Shown one piece after another: positions 27,096 to 36,225 of a stretch of DNA of 64,000 bases. Position 1 is the stretch's first letter. Every line of letters begins with the position of its first letter. Both the position numbers and the translations under genes were made by a program. Origin of the DNA: an uncultured Clostridium sp. (GTDB lineage: Bacteria; Bacillota; Clostridia; TANB77; CAG-508); contig CATYUF010000001.1 in assembly GCA_958413095.1 (NCBI GenBank), positions 21,356 through 85,355 on the forward strand, written 5' to 3'. Below the pieces are notes generated by a model. It made no database searches and was not told the DNA's origin. It saw only the letters and a program-made list of their open reading frames with translations.

Positions 27096-29705
27096 TTAAA
27101 TCCAATCTCCATATTTTTTAATATAAATTTTCTTTGCAAATAATGCAAGTATACAATAGAAGAAAGTAATTACAAAAATCATAACAATATATTTAAATGC
27201 AATAGGAACTAATCCAATTATACTTCCTAAGGTAGTAAATGGAACTATAAGTCCAATAATTATAAGCAATATTGAAGAAAAATACACCATTTTATGAGCA
27301 TTACTTTGGATAAATGGTATTTTAGAAGTTCTAATAATGTGCATGCCTACTAAATTAGAAACTATACTGTAACTAAACCAAACGGTTTGGAAAGTAGCTG
27401 CTTCTCTTATACCAAATATAAACCATAAGCTTGCAAAAATCACTAAATCAAATATTGAACTTATTGGACCCATAAATAGCATAAAGTTTTTTAGACTTTT
27501 TATACTAAAAGTTTTAGGCTTTTTAATAATATCATTATCAACATTATCAAAAGGTAGGGTCATTTGACCAAAATCATAAAGTAAACTTTCTACTAATAAT
27601 TGAATAGGAGTTTCAGGTAAAAATGGTAAAGCAACACTTGCAACAATTACAGATAGAACTTCTCCAAAGTTAAAGCTTGTTGCCATTTTTATATATTTCA
27701 TCAAATTAGCAAAAGTTTTTCTACCTTCAGTAACTCCATCTAATAAGACATTCAAATCTTTTTCAAGAAGAATTATATCAGCAGATTCTTTGGCAATATC
27801 TACTGCGGTATCAACAGATATACCTACATCAGAATTTGTAAGTGAAGGGCTATCATTTATTCCATCACCCATATAACCAACTACATTTCCAGATTCTTTT
27901 AAAAGTCTAACGATTCTTGCTTTTTGAATAGGAGAAAGTTTAGCAAAGATATTATTTTTCTTTAATAATCTAGAAACTCCTAAATCAGAAAGTTTATCAA
28001 TTTGACTTCCTAAAATAATTTTTCTTGACTTAATTCCAACTCTATCACATACTGATTTAGTTACTTCTGCATTATCTCCTGTTAATACTATTACACGAAT
28101 TCCAGCAGAGTTCATCTTTAAAATAGATTCTTTTGCAGATTCTTTAGGTGGGTCTAAAAATCCTATAAAACCTAGTAAAATCATATTTTTTTCATCTTTT
28201 ACATCAAAATCTGAAATATTTGCAATATCATTTTTTTGGCAAACAGCAACTACTCTTAAACCATCACGATTTAATTGTTTTGTTATTTTATTAATGTTTT
28301 CTTTAATTTCTTTTGTTAAAGAAGATACTGTTCCTCTATAATCTACCATTGTGCAGATATTAAGGATTTCTTCGACAGCACCTTTAGTAATTAATTGTTT
28401 TTTATTATTTTTATCTTGAACAACAACAGACAAACGCCTACGAGAGAAGTCAAAAGGAATTTCGTCAACTTTTATATATTGTGTACTTATTTCAGACATA
28501 TTATGTTCTAAGCCTCTTTTGATAACAGCTTCATCAATATTACCTTTTAGACCTGTTTGGAAATATGCGTTTAAAAATGCATGTTTTAAAACTCTTAAAT
28601 CTTCATCACCATTTATATCTAAATATTTTTCTAAAACAATGTTATCCTCTGTTAAAGTTCCAGTTTTATCAGTACATAATATATTCATTGCTCCAAAATT
28701 TTGAATTGCATCTAGTTTTTTTACAATAGTTTTTTTCTTAGACATTCTGACAGCACCTTTTGATAAACAAGAAGATAAAATAACTGGTAATAAAAGAGGT
28801 GTGATGGTTATTGCTATTGCAACAGCAAAAGTAAATGCAGTAATGTTATCGTGTTTTTGAAAGTTTAAAAGAAAAACAATAGGTATCATTATTAGCATAA
28901 ATCTAATTAATAATTTACTAATACTTTCAATTCCTTTTTGAAAAGCAGTCTTTGGTTTTCCTGATGTGATTGTATGAGCTATTTTTCCAAAATAAGTAGA
29001 ATCTCCTATTTTTATAACACATGCTTTAGCACTACCTGAGATTACATTTGTTCCCATAAAGCAGATAGTATCTAGTTCAGATATAGTATCAATTTCATTA
29101 TTAGTTATTTCTGTTTCAGAGGATTTTTTAATAGCATCAGACTCTCCTGTTAAAGAAGATTGTCCAACATATAAATCTTTAGAATCAAGAATTCTTAAAT
29201 CAGCTGGAATCATACTACCAGCAGATAATAAAATTATATCATTTAAAGTTACATTTTTTATTGGAATTTCAATTTCTTTTCCATCTCTCATTACAGTGCA
29301 AGTGGTTGCTACTAATTCTTTAAGATTTTCAGCAGCTTTGTTTGAACGATATTCTTCAAAAAAATCTAAAAATGTACTTGCAGTAATTAAAATTAAAATA
29401 ACAATAATGTTTGCATAGCTTGGAGTTTCTGGTAAATAAATATCTGTGTAACATAGAAGTAATACAATTCCTAGTAAGATAATATTAAATGGGCTAAATA
29501 AACTGTCAAAAAAGTAGTTATACCATTTTTTTGATTTTGATTGTTTGATTTCATTAAGTCCATATTTACGATTATTTTCTAAAGCTTTAGAAGAAGATAG
29601 ACCGTTTAGATTCAAGTTATGCTTTTTTATGAATTCGTCTTTTGAGAGTAAACAATCTTCTCCATATAGTTTTGAAATATTAACTTCATCTTTTGAGTTT
29701 TGCAT
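27096..29705 (-). CDS. mgtA: Mg2+-translocating P-type ATPase (MgtA/MgtB type)
   Basis: This 869-residue membrane ATPase has an N-terminal cytosolic segment, transmembrane helices M1-M2 (about 57-115), the actuator domain with LTGESD, M3-M4 (about 270-320), the phosphorylation motif CTDKTGTLTED near residue 346, a nucleotide-binding domain with KGAVEEIL, the hinge GDGINDSPSL, and six C-terminal helices with the P3B-type FGQMTLPFDNVD. Known: such pumps import Mg2+ under limitation. Two ATGs (29714, 29705) follow AAAGGA; spacing favours 29705. The leader of about 108 nt shows no M-box riboswitch I can recognise, but its promoter resembles that of rqcH. Confidence 0.92.
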   Translation of the reverse strand: MQNSKDEVNISKLYGEDCLLSKDEFIKKHNLNLNGLSSSKALENNRKYGLNEIKQSKSKKWYNYFFDSLFSPFNIILLGIVLLLCYTDIYLPETPSYANIIVILILITASTFLDFFEEYRSNKAAENLKELVATTCTVMRDGKEIEIPIKNVTLNDIILLSAGSMIPADLRILDSKDLYVGQSSLTGESDAIKKSSETEITNNEIDTISELDTICFMGTNVISGSAKACVIKIGDSTYFGKIAHTITSGKPKTAFQKGIESISKLLIRFMLIMIPIVFLLNFQKHDNITAFTFAVAIAITITPLLLPVILSSCLSKGAVRMSKKKTIVKKLDAIQNFGAMNILCTDKTGTLTEDNIVLEKYLDINGDEDLRVLKHAFLNAYFQTGLKGNIDEAVIKRGLEHNMSEISTQYIKVDEIPFDFSRRRLSVVVQDKNNKKQLITKGAVEEILNICTMVDYRGTVSSLTKEIKENINKITKQLNRDGLRVVAVCQKNDIANISDFDVKDEKNMILLGFIGFLDPPKESAKESILKMNSAGIRVIVLTGDNAEVTKSVCDRVGIKSRKIILGSQIDKLSDLGVSRLLKKNNIFAKLSPIQKARIVRLLKESGNVVGYMGDGINDSPSLTNSDVGISVDTAVDIAKESADIILLEKDLNVLLDGVTEGRKTFANLMKYIKMATSFNFGEVLSVIVASVALPFLPETPIQLLVESLLYDFGQMTLPFDNVDNDIIKKPKTFSIKSLKNFMLFMGPISSIFDLVIFASLWFIFGIREAATFQTVWFSYSIVSNLVGMHIIRTSKIPFIQSNAHKMVYFSSILLIIIGLIVPFTTLGSIIGLVPIAFKYIVMIFVITFFYCILALFAKKIYIKKYGDWI

Positions 29706-29818
29706 TTTAATCATCTTCCTTTCAAATAATTTATTTAGAAGTTATGAAATCTTACTTATAAAGTATAACCATAATAGAAAAAAATAACAATAAAATATTA
29801 AAAATTAAATAAAAATTA

Positions 29819-29855
29819 TAATTATCAACTATTTCCAGCTTCTCTACAATAATAA
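29819..29855. promoter_or_regulatory. Bidirectional promoter-like repeat, copy 1
   Basis: On the minus strand TTGTAG (29844-29849), 17 nt, GATAAT (29821-29826) faces the Mg2+ ATPase. On the plus strand TTATCA, 17 nt, TACAAT faces the DUF4116 gene. ATTATCAACTATTTCCAGCT is identical to the block at 52635-52654, the only other place it occurs in the window, also between divergent genes. Confidence 0.6.
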
Positions 29856-29993
29856 CAAAAGGTTTAGGAAAAAGGTGTAAAAATCAGAAATATTTGTGTA
29901 AAAAAGAATTTTAATGTGATATAATTAAAACAAAATATAGAAATTATATTATATAAAATATAAATTTAGTAAAAATGAAAGGAACATCCTAAA

Positions 29994-30503
29994 ATGGAAG
30001 TAGAGGAAATAATAGCCAATAACGATAATAAAGAGGAAATGTTAAAAGCAGTAAAGGAAAGTGGTAAAAATTTAGATTTAGTTTCAGAAAGGTTACAAGA
30101 TGATGATGATATAGTAAGAACTGCAATAATACAAGATGGTGAAGCATTGGAATTTGCAAGTGATAGGTTAAAAGATAATAAAGAAATTTTAAAATTAGCA
30201 ATAGAAACAGCTCCTTGGACAATTTGTTATGCTTCTGAAAGATTAAGAGCAGATAAAGAAATAATTTTCGAAAGCTGTAAAAAATATGGTCAAGCTCTAT
30301 ATTTTGCAAGTGAAGAATTAAGAAATGATAGAGAAGTTGTAAAAGCAGCAGTAGAAAATAAAGGAATAATAATAAAATATGCAAGTAGTAGATTAATAGA
30401 CGACAAAGAATTGGCAGAAATAGCAGTAAAACAGAATAAACAAGCTTATCATTTTATATCAAATAGATTAAAAGAAGACGAGGATATAAAGAGCCTGATG
30501 TGA
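29994..30503 (+). CDS. DUF4116 repeat protein
   Basis: This 169-residue acidic protein consists of about three helical repeats of roughly 45-50 residues, each with the pattern ALxFASDRLKDNKEIxKLAIE (for example YASERLRADKEI and YASSRLIDDKEL). This is the DUF4116 repeat, otherwise known from bacteria, large viruses and intracellular pathogens, function unknown. It probably folds as an alpha-solenoid for protein binding. AAAGGA lies 10 nt before the ATG. It stands alone, divergent from the Mg2+ ATPase across a shared promoter block. Confidence 0.85.
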   Translation: MEVEEIIANNDNKEEMLKAVKESGKNLDLVSERLQDDDDIVRTAIIQDGEALEFASDRLKDNKEILKLAIETAPWTICYASERLRADKEIIFESCKKYGQALYFASEELRNDREVVKAAVENKGIIIKYASSRLIDDKELAEIAVKQNKQAYHFISNRLKEDEDIKSLM

Positions 30504-30617
30504 TTTGAGTTAATAAATAAGTTAGTATTATTAAATATATATACAGATGATAAAAATTATGCAATATATAGTTTTTTACATAATGTAAATGATTTAGTTC
30601 AATAAAAGTAGTAAAGT

Positions 30618-30662
30618 ATAGGTAAAAGTAAAGAGATTATTTAAAAAATTACTTTTACCTAT
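30618..30662. terminator. Bidirectional hairpin after DUF4116 gene
   Basis: A 14-bp perfect stem ATAGGTAAAAGTAA / TTACTTTTACCTAT has a 17-nt loop. No strong T-run follows. A second, smaller TCCTATA / TATAGGA hairpin with a TTTTTT tail lies at 30704-30733 and may be the real terminator. Confidence 0.5.
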
Positions 30663-30718
30663 TATATATGAAAAAATATGTTATAAATATAAAAGTAAAG
30701 ATTTCCTATAAAATAAAA

Positions 30719-30805
30719 AATATAGGATTTTTTCATATACAACAAGTAAAAGTGACATTAAAAAACTTACGATAGCTTTACTTATATAGTTTCGCTACTT
30801 TTCTT
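30719..30805 (-). repeat. Interspersed ~87-bp repeat, copy B
   Basis: These 87 bases align to 4619-4706 with about 80% identity and one gap. The core lies at 30736-30751. The right end covers the last eight codons and stop of the FUSC-type gene, so part of the repeat is coding here. Confidence 0.65.
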
Positions 30806-31792
30806 ATTTTTATGTAATGATAATTTTCTTTTTAGTAAAATAAAAAATCTTCTAAAATTCAAACGATTAATGCAATAACCTAAAACACAACCTAGAATAA
30901 CTAAGGCAATTCTAATTTCTATAGCTGTATTAGGGTCAAATAACACCATTGAGGAGCTTAAAGAATTTACTGTAATGAAAACCATTTGATATCTATAATC
31001 CTCAATAAATGTATATATATAATTAAGAATAATAGTAGTAAATGCTACATATTTATCTGGTATTAAGTATTGGAACAATAAAACAAACATTACTGAACCT
31101 ACAACAGTGGCAATAATTCTATAAATAAATCTTTTTTGAGTATGGTCAAAATCAATTTGTGTAAGTGACATTACAGACATAGCAATCCACATTGTTTTTT
31201 GAAGACCAACTAAAGAACCTATTAACATTGCTATACTAACACCAACAGCCATTTTACAAGAAAGAATAAATCTTGGAGAAGATATATCAAAATCAGTAAA
31301 TAATTCTCTAAATTTGATATGTTTTTCTTCAGAGTTTCTATGCTTATAATAATATACAGCTGAAACAATTAATCCACCAATAAGAAGACTTAGCATTCTT
31401 GTATAAAAATCTTTTCCTATTGCAACATTGGATTGGTCAAAAATATAGCATAGAATAAATGGCATATATGCTTTATATTCAGGTTTTAAAGAGGGTACAT
31501 ACATAATTATAAATATTGCAATTAAATTTACAAAAAAACCTAAAAATGGATTAATAATAGCAATTCTATTAGCAATTCCAGTAAAGACAAACAAAGATAC
31601 AATTATTATTGGAGCTTCCTTTTTATCAATTCCAATATTCATTTTCCAATAGAGCATAATTCCAATTAGAATACATACCCAAGTAAGTGAGTTATTTGAG
31701 CCAAATAATGATGAGAAAATCCCAACAAAAACCATAATACATGCAAGCATAAATAAATTAGATATTGCACTTTTAAAAGTAAATTTTTTCAA
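30782..31792 (-). CDS. FUSC-family (aromatic acid exporter-like) membrane protein
   Basis: This 336-residue integral membrane protein has two hydrophobic halves. The first has about four to five helices (residues 10-145). After a charged stretch (KHRNSEEKHIKFRELFTDF), the second half begins ISPRFILSCKMAVGVSIAML and continues LVGLQKTMWIAMSVMSL, the FUSC signature region. There is no large cytosolic domain after the last helix beyond a basic tail. Known: FUSC proteins relate to the AaeB and fusaric acid resistance exporters. The substrate is unknown. AAAGGACT precedes the ATG. Its 3' end overlaps an interspersed repeat. Confidence 0.8.
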   Translation of the reverse strand: MKKFTFKSAISNLFMLACIMVFVGIFSSLFGSNNSLTWVCILIGIMLYWKMNIGIDKKEAPIIIVSLFVFTGIANRIAIINPFLGFFVNLIAIFIIMYVPSLKPEYKAYMPFILCYIFDQSNVAIGKDFYTRMLSLLIGGLIVSAVYYYKHRNSEEKHIKFRELFTDFDISSPRFILSCKMAVGVSIAMLIGSLVGLQKTMWIAMSVMSLTQIDFDHTQKRFIYRIIATVVGSVMFVLLFQYLIPDKYVAFTTIILNYIYTFIEDYRYQMVFITVNSLSSSMVLFDPNTAIEIRIALVILGCVLGYCINRLNFRRFFILLKRKLSLHKNKKSSETI

Positions 31793-32024
31793 ATAAATCA
31801 GTCCTTTCTTAAAATAAAATTACAAATAATAATTGTAACATAAATTATTACAAACCACAATACAAAAATGAGATTTTTTTATTAAATAAAAGTGCTAAAA
31901 TCATTGACAAATAAATAATTATGATATAAAATACAAACAATAGTTCACAAAATATGAAACGAAGAAAAATATGTAGTAATAAAGGTAATAAGAACTAAAA
32001 TTTGTTAGAAAAGGATGTGTTCTT

Positions 32025-32972
32025 ATGAATGAAAAAAAGAATGAAATTATTTTGTTTGAGAATCAAGGGGTGAGGCTAGAAGTTAATTTAAAGGATGAAA
32101 CTGTATGGCTTACACAAGAACAAATGTCAAAATTGTTTACAAAAGCTAAATCTACTATTAATGAACATATAAAGAATATATATAAAGAGGGAGAATTGCT
32201 AGAAATAGAAACAATGACTAAATTCGGAAATTCCGAATTTGCTGATAAACCAACTAATTATTATAATTTGGATATGATTATATCTGTTGGATATCGTGTA
32301 AAATCACAAAATGGTATTTTATTTAGAAAATGGGCCACTAAAATTTTAAAAGACTATATGTTAAAAGGCTATGCAGTAAATCAAAAGAGATTAGAATACT
32401 TAGAAAAAACAGTCCAACTTATAGATATAGCAAATAGAATAGATGATAGATTAGAAAAAAATGATGCAAAAGGCATATTAAAAGTAATTGGAGAGTATTC
32501 AAAAGCACTAGATTTACTAGATGACTATGACCATAGAACACTAAAGAAAATAGAAGGGAATATAGACGAAAGAAAAATTAAATATAGTGAATGTATAGAA
32601 GTAATAAACAAATTAAGATTTAATGAAGAAAGTTCATTATTTGCAGTAGAAAGAGATAAAGGATTAGAATCAATTATAGGAAATATTTATCAAAGTTTTG
32701 GAGGACAAGATATTTATAAAAGCATTGAAGAAAAAGGAGCGAATTTCTTGTATTTAGTAGTAAAAAATCATGTATTTGCAAATGGAAATAAAAGAATTGC
32801 TGCAACATTATTTATATATTTTTTAAATTTTTACAATATTTTATATAAGAATGGAAAACAAGTTATAGATAATAATACTTTAACAGCATTAACTTTATTA
32901 ATAGCAGAATCACATCCTAAAGAAAAAGAAATCATTATAGACTTAGTAATGAACTTTTTAAATAATGATTAA
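32025..32972 (+). CDS. RhuM-Fic/Doc fusion protein
   Basis: This 315-residue protein has an N-terminal RhuM-like domain (VWLTQEQMSKLFTKAKSTIN, a helix-turn-helix, and GYRVKSQNGILFRKWATKIL) over residues 1-125, a linker, and a C-terminal Fic/Doc domain whose active motif is HVFANGNKRIAATL starting at H249. The HxFxxGNKR form with K-R is Doc-like, implying phosphorylation or AMPylation of a protein target rather than proven AMPylation. Known: such fusions are common in bacterial accessory regions and are annotated as virulence or toxin-like. There is no separate antitoxin gene next to it. AAAGGATG precedes the ATG by about 7 nt. Confidence 0.88.
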   Translation: MNEKKNEIILFENQGVRLEVNLKDETVWLTQEQMSKLFTKAKSTINEHIKNIYKEGELLEIETMTKFGNSEFADKPTNYYNLDMIISVGYRVKSQNGILFRKWATKILKDYMLKGYAVNQKRLEYLEKTVQLIDIANRIDDRLEKNDAKGILKVIGEYSKALDLLDDYDHRTLKKIEGNIDERKIKYSECIEVINKLRFNEESSLFAVERDKGLESIIGNIYQSFGGQDIYKSIEEKGANFLYLVVKNHVFANGNKRIAATLFIYFLNFYNILYKNGKQVIDNNTLTALTLLIAESHPKEKEIIIDLVMNFLNND

Positions 32973-33290
32973 TATATTTTTTTAAACAATATACTTTTGT
33001 AGTGTAAAATAATTCTATGACAATATTTGTAAATCAATTAAACTTAATACATTTTTTACTAGAAATATTATTAAAATTTATATAAAATGAAAAATTTTTA
33101 TATTCGAATGTGTGTAAAAATACTATGCTAGTAAACAATGTAAGAGAATTATTTTACACTAATACTTTTGGCAAAAATATTGAGAATTAACACTAATTAT
33201 GATATAATTTAAACATTAAAATTAATATTGAATAAAATATAAGTGCAATAAAATAAATTCAAAACACTTATATAGATAGGATGTGAAAAA
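32973..33290. other. Intergenic region occupied mostly by a miniature element
   Basis: Of these 318 bp, 32991-33170 are the miniature inverted-repeat element with its target duplication. The remaining 120 bp hold a possible promoter for the surface protein (TATAAT at about 33202-33207) and its GGATG-type ribosome site. Confidence 0.55.
32991..33170. mobile_element. Miniature inverted-repeat transposable element (non-autonomous), with 9-bp target duplication
   Basis: The 17-bp TAGTGTAAAATAATTCT at 33000-33016 recurs inverted at 33145-33161; the match extends to about 29 bp with four mismatches. The 9-bp ATACTTTTG flanks the element directly on both sides (32991-32999 and 33162-33170), a target-site duplication. 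The 162-bp element has no ORF. A GTGTAAAAT-type end and an 8-9 bp duplication are features of IS256-family elements, so it may be mobilised by such a transposase. No transposase is in the window. Confidence 0.8.
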
Positions 33291-36029
33291 ATGAAAAACA
33301 AAACAACAATAATATTATCAATTTTTATAATATTAATATTAGCAATGCAATTCATATTACCAATAACAGCAAATGCATATGAATTACAAAAAGTAACAAG
33401 AGAAGAAAGTACAATTGATGTAAATTTAAAAAGAGATGAATCAAATTCAAATATAGTAAACATAACAGCAACAGATACAACCTATGATATTATTGAATTA
33501 AAATATGTTCATAAATACATTGAAATTTCAAATATAGAATATTTTGAACAGAATAATAGTGATGTAAATACTTTTGAAATTATACCATCTAGAAGTATAC
33601 AAGAATCATTTGAATTAGAAGGATATGGTTCATATACAGTATATGCTAAAAACTCAAGAGGAGATAGATTTTTAAGTAGAATTACAATAAATGACCCAGA
33701 AGATGCACCAGATATTACTTTAATAAAAAATGAAGAAAATCCAATGCATTTTACTATTCAAGTTATTAGTAAAAATAATACAATTACAACTCTAAAAATT
33801 GCCAAAAAGCAAAACATAGATGACAAAATAGATTTTAATACACAAGGGACGGATATAGAATTTATTGAAAGTAACAACGTCAATGTAAAGTATGATAAGA
33901 TAACAGAAGAAGGTCTATATGAAGTATATGCAGCTGATAATAAGGGGAATAAAACATCTGTAGAAATATATTTATCAAAAAGTAATACACCTATTGAAGC
34001 AAGTATTTGGAAAGGTTCTGCTATAAGAGAAGTAGAATTAAAAATTAAAGATTCCTTATGTGATATAGTAAAAGTAAAAGTTGCAAGAAATTCTGAGATA
34101 TCAGGATTTGAAGATTTTAATACTAAAGGAGAGGAACTACAATTCACAAAAGGAAATAATGTAACTATAAACTATATTGCACCAGAAGACGATACATATG
34201 TATTTTATATAGAAGATGAAGCTGGCTTTAAGAAAATGCTTACAAAAAGGATAACTGAAAATGAAAAAGCAATGAATATTGATATAAAACAAGATGAGGC
34301 TAATCCTAAAAATGTAAAAATAAAAGCAATAAATGAAGTATGCAAAATAGTAAAATTGAAAGTTGCAATTGGAGAAAATATAGATTTAGAATATTTTAAG
34401 CAAAATGGAGAAGAAATTGAAATAGTTGCAGGAAAAGAAGTTAATGTAGAATATACAGTTAATAAAGATTGTAAGTTAAATGTATATGTGGAAGATGAAG
34501 AAGGATATACATATATGTATTCTAAAAATTTAACTGGAATTGACGAACCACAACCTATAACTCCACCAACAATTGAAGTATCACAAAATAGTGATAACCC
34601 TAAACAAATTGATGTAACAGTAAAAAGTACAGATTCATATATAAGAAAAATAAAATGGGCTAAAAACAGTAGAGATGAAAAGTATTTTGAAAACAATGGA
34701 ACACAAATAGGAATAGGGAATGTTGGTAAAATAATTAAAACAGATTTTGTAATAAGTAGTATAGGAGTATATACTATTTATGCAGAAGATAATGAAGGAA
34801 ATAAAACTGTAAAAGAAATAAATATAACAAATATAGACGATAAACCAATTCCAGATATTAAACCACCAGAGATAACAGGAGTAGAAAATAATAAAATTTA
34901 TAATAAATCACTTACACCCAAAATAACAGATGAAAATTTAGCAGAAGTTATCGTAAAAAAAGATGATAATGTAGTAGAAAATTATAAAAACGGTGATACA
35001 ATTGAAGAAGATGGAATATATCAACTTATAGCAACAGACAAAGCTGGAAACAAAACAGAAATTAAATTTGGGATAGATAGAACAGCTCCTGAAATTAACA
35101 TAGAACAAGAAATAAAAGATGAAAAAAATGTAACAGCCAATATAAAGATTATAGATAATTTAGTTAAAATAAAGAAAGCTAAAATTGCAAAGGGAGAAAA
35201 AAATATAGAATATTTTACAGAAAATGGTCAAGAATTGGAAGTTAAAATAGAAAATACAACAGCCTCAAGTGCAATAAACATAACAGATAATGGAATATAT
35301 ACTGTTTATGCAGAAGATATATTGGGAAACAAAAGTATAGAAAAATTTGAAGTTACAACTATAAAAGTAGACCCTGAACCTGAGCCAGAAGATAAGATAC
35401 CACCTAAGATTACAGGAGTACAAGATGGTAAAACTTATACAGAAAAGATTTCTCCAAAGGCAGAAGATGAAAATTTGGTAGAGGTTATTTTAAGAAGAAA
35501 TGGAGAAATAGTAAAAAAATATAAAAATGGTGATGTAATAAACAAAAACGGACAATATACATTAACAGCAAAGGATAAGGCAGGAAATACAACAAGTATA
35601 AGATTTACTATAAATATAAAAGATACAAATAATAACACAAATGGTAATACAAATACCGGAAACAACAATACGAACACGAATAACAATGCAAATACCGGAA
35701 ACAATAATACAAACACAAATAACAATACAAATACCGGAAACAATAATACAAACACAAATAACAATACGAATACCGGAAACAATAATACAAACACGAATAA
35801 CAATATAAATACAGGAAATAATAACAATAATAAAAACAACATAAATGGTAGTGGGAATAAAATAAACAACAATAAAGAAAATAATTTACAAGCTGGAGAC
35901 AAGAATGAATCAAAAAATATTCTACCATATGCAGGTAATACAGGATTTTTTATAATTGGAATTATTGTGGCTAGTATAGTATCAATATTTAGTTATTTTA
36001 AATATAAGAAATATAATAAAATAAAATAG
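33291..36029 (+). CDS. Large repeat-containing surface protein with C-terminal sortase-type anchor
   Basis: This 912-residue secreted protein has a signal peptide (residues 1-29, cut near ANA-YELQ). It then has about five modules of 80-90 residues that each end in a YTVYAEDxxGNKT-like strand, and two related Ig-like modules beginning ITGVENNKIY and ITGVQDGKTY with YKNGD and DKAGN. Residues 781-846 are an Asn/Thr/Gly linker from a 39-bp tandem DNA repeat. The end is LPYAG (residue 878), a hydrophobic helix and a basic tail, as in sortase substrates, with A in place of the usual T. It is probably wall-anchored and adhesive or enzymatic-partner binding, but no catalytic domain is seen. Confidence 0.85.
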   Translation: MKNKTTIILSIFIILILAMQFILPITANAYELQKVTREESTIDVNLKRDESNSNIVNITATDTTYDIIELKYVHKYIEISNIEYFEQNNSDVNTFEIIPSRSIQESFELEGYGSYTVYAKNSRGDRFLSRITINDPEDAPDITLIKNEENPMHFTIQVISKNNTITTLKIAKKQNIDDKIDFNTQGTDIEFIESNNVNVKYDKITEEGLYEVYAADNKGNKTSVEIYLSKSNTPIEASIWKGSAIREVELKIKDSLCDIVKVKVARNSEISGFEDFNTKGEELQFTKGNNVTINYIAPEDDTYVFYIEDEAGFKKMLTKRITENEKAMNIDIKQDEANPKNVKIKAINEVCKIVKLKVAIGENIDLEYFKQNGEEIEIVAGKEVNVEYTVNKDCKLNVYVEDEEGYTYMYSKNLTGIDEPQPITPPTIEVSQNSDNPKQIDVTVKSTDSYIRKIKWAKNSRDEKYFENNGTQIGIGNVGKIIKTDFVISSIGVYTIYAEDNEGNKTVKEINITNIDDKPIPDIKPPEITGVENNKIYNKSLTPKITDENLAEVIVKKDDNVVENYKNGDTIEEDGIYQLIATDKAGNKTEIKFGIDRTAPEINIEQEIKDEKNVTANIKIIDNLVKIKKAKIAKGEKNIEYFTENGQELEVKIENTTASSAINITDNGIYTVYAEDILGNKSIEKFEVTTIKVDPEPEPEDKIPPKITGVQDGKTYTEKISPKAEDENLVEVILRRNGEIVKKYKNGDVINKNGQYTLTAKDKAGNTTSIRFTINIKDTNNNTNGNTNTGNNNTNTNNNANTGNNNTNTNNNTNTGNNNTNTNNNTNTGNNNTNTNNNINTGNNNNNKNNINGSGNKINNNKENNLQAGDKNESKNILPYAGNTGFFIIGIIVASIVSIFSYFKYKKYNKIK
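35650..35825 (+). repeat. 39-bp tandem repeat inside the surface-protein gene
   Basis: About four and a half units of 39 bp encode NTGNNNTNTNNNT. The units differ by a few synonymous or near-synonymous changes (ACA/ACG, AAT/AAC). This makes a flexible wall-spanning linker, and copy number may vary between strains. Confidence 0.85.
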
Positions 36030-36225
36030 AAATTTGATAGTTATTGAAATTTTAAGTGCACCTATGAAAAATTAGAAAAGCCTAATTTTATGAGGTGCAT
36101 TTTTATTTTAAAAAAACTGAAAATTATAGGAAAAAACTATTATTTTTTTGGATTTTGTGATATAAGATAATTATAAATTAAAAGTAAGATAAATTTTTCA
36201 ATGTAAAGGAGGGACAAAATAAATA

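Noticed and set aside
29706..29820. M-box Mg2+ riboswitch in the leader of the Mg2+ ATPase
   Set aside because: The leader is about 108 nt and I could not find the conserved M-box stems; too short and too AT-rich to support.
35650..35825. CRISPR-like array
   Set aside because: The repeats are contiguous, of 39 bp, in frame and encode an Asn/Thr linker, with no unique spacers.
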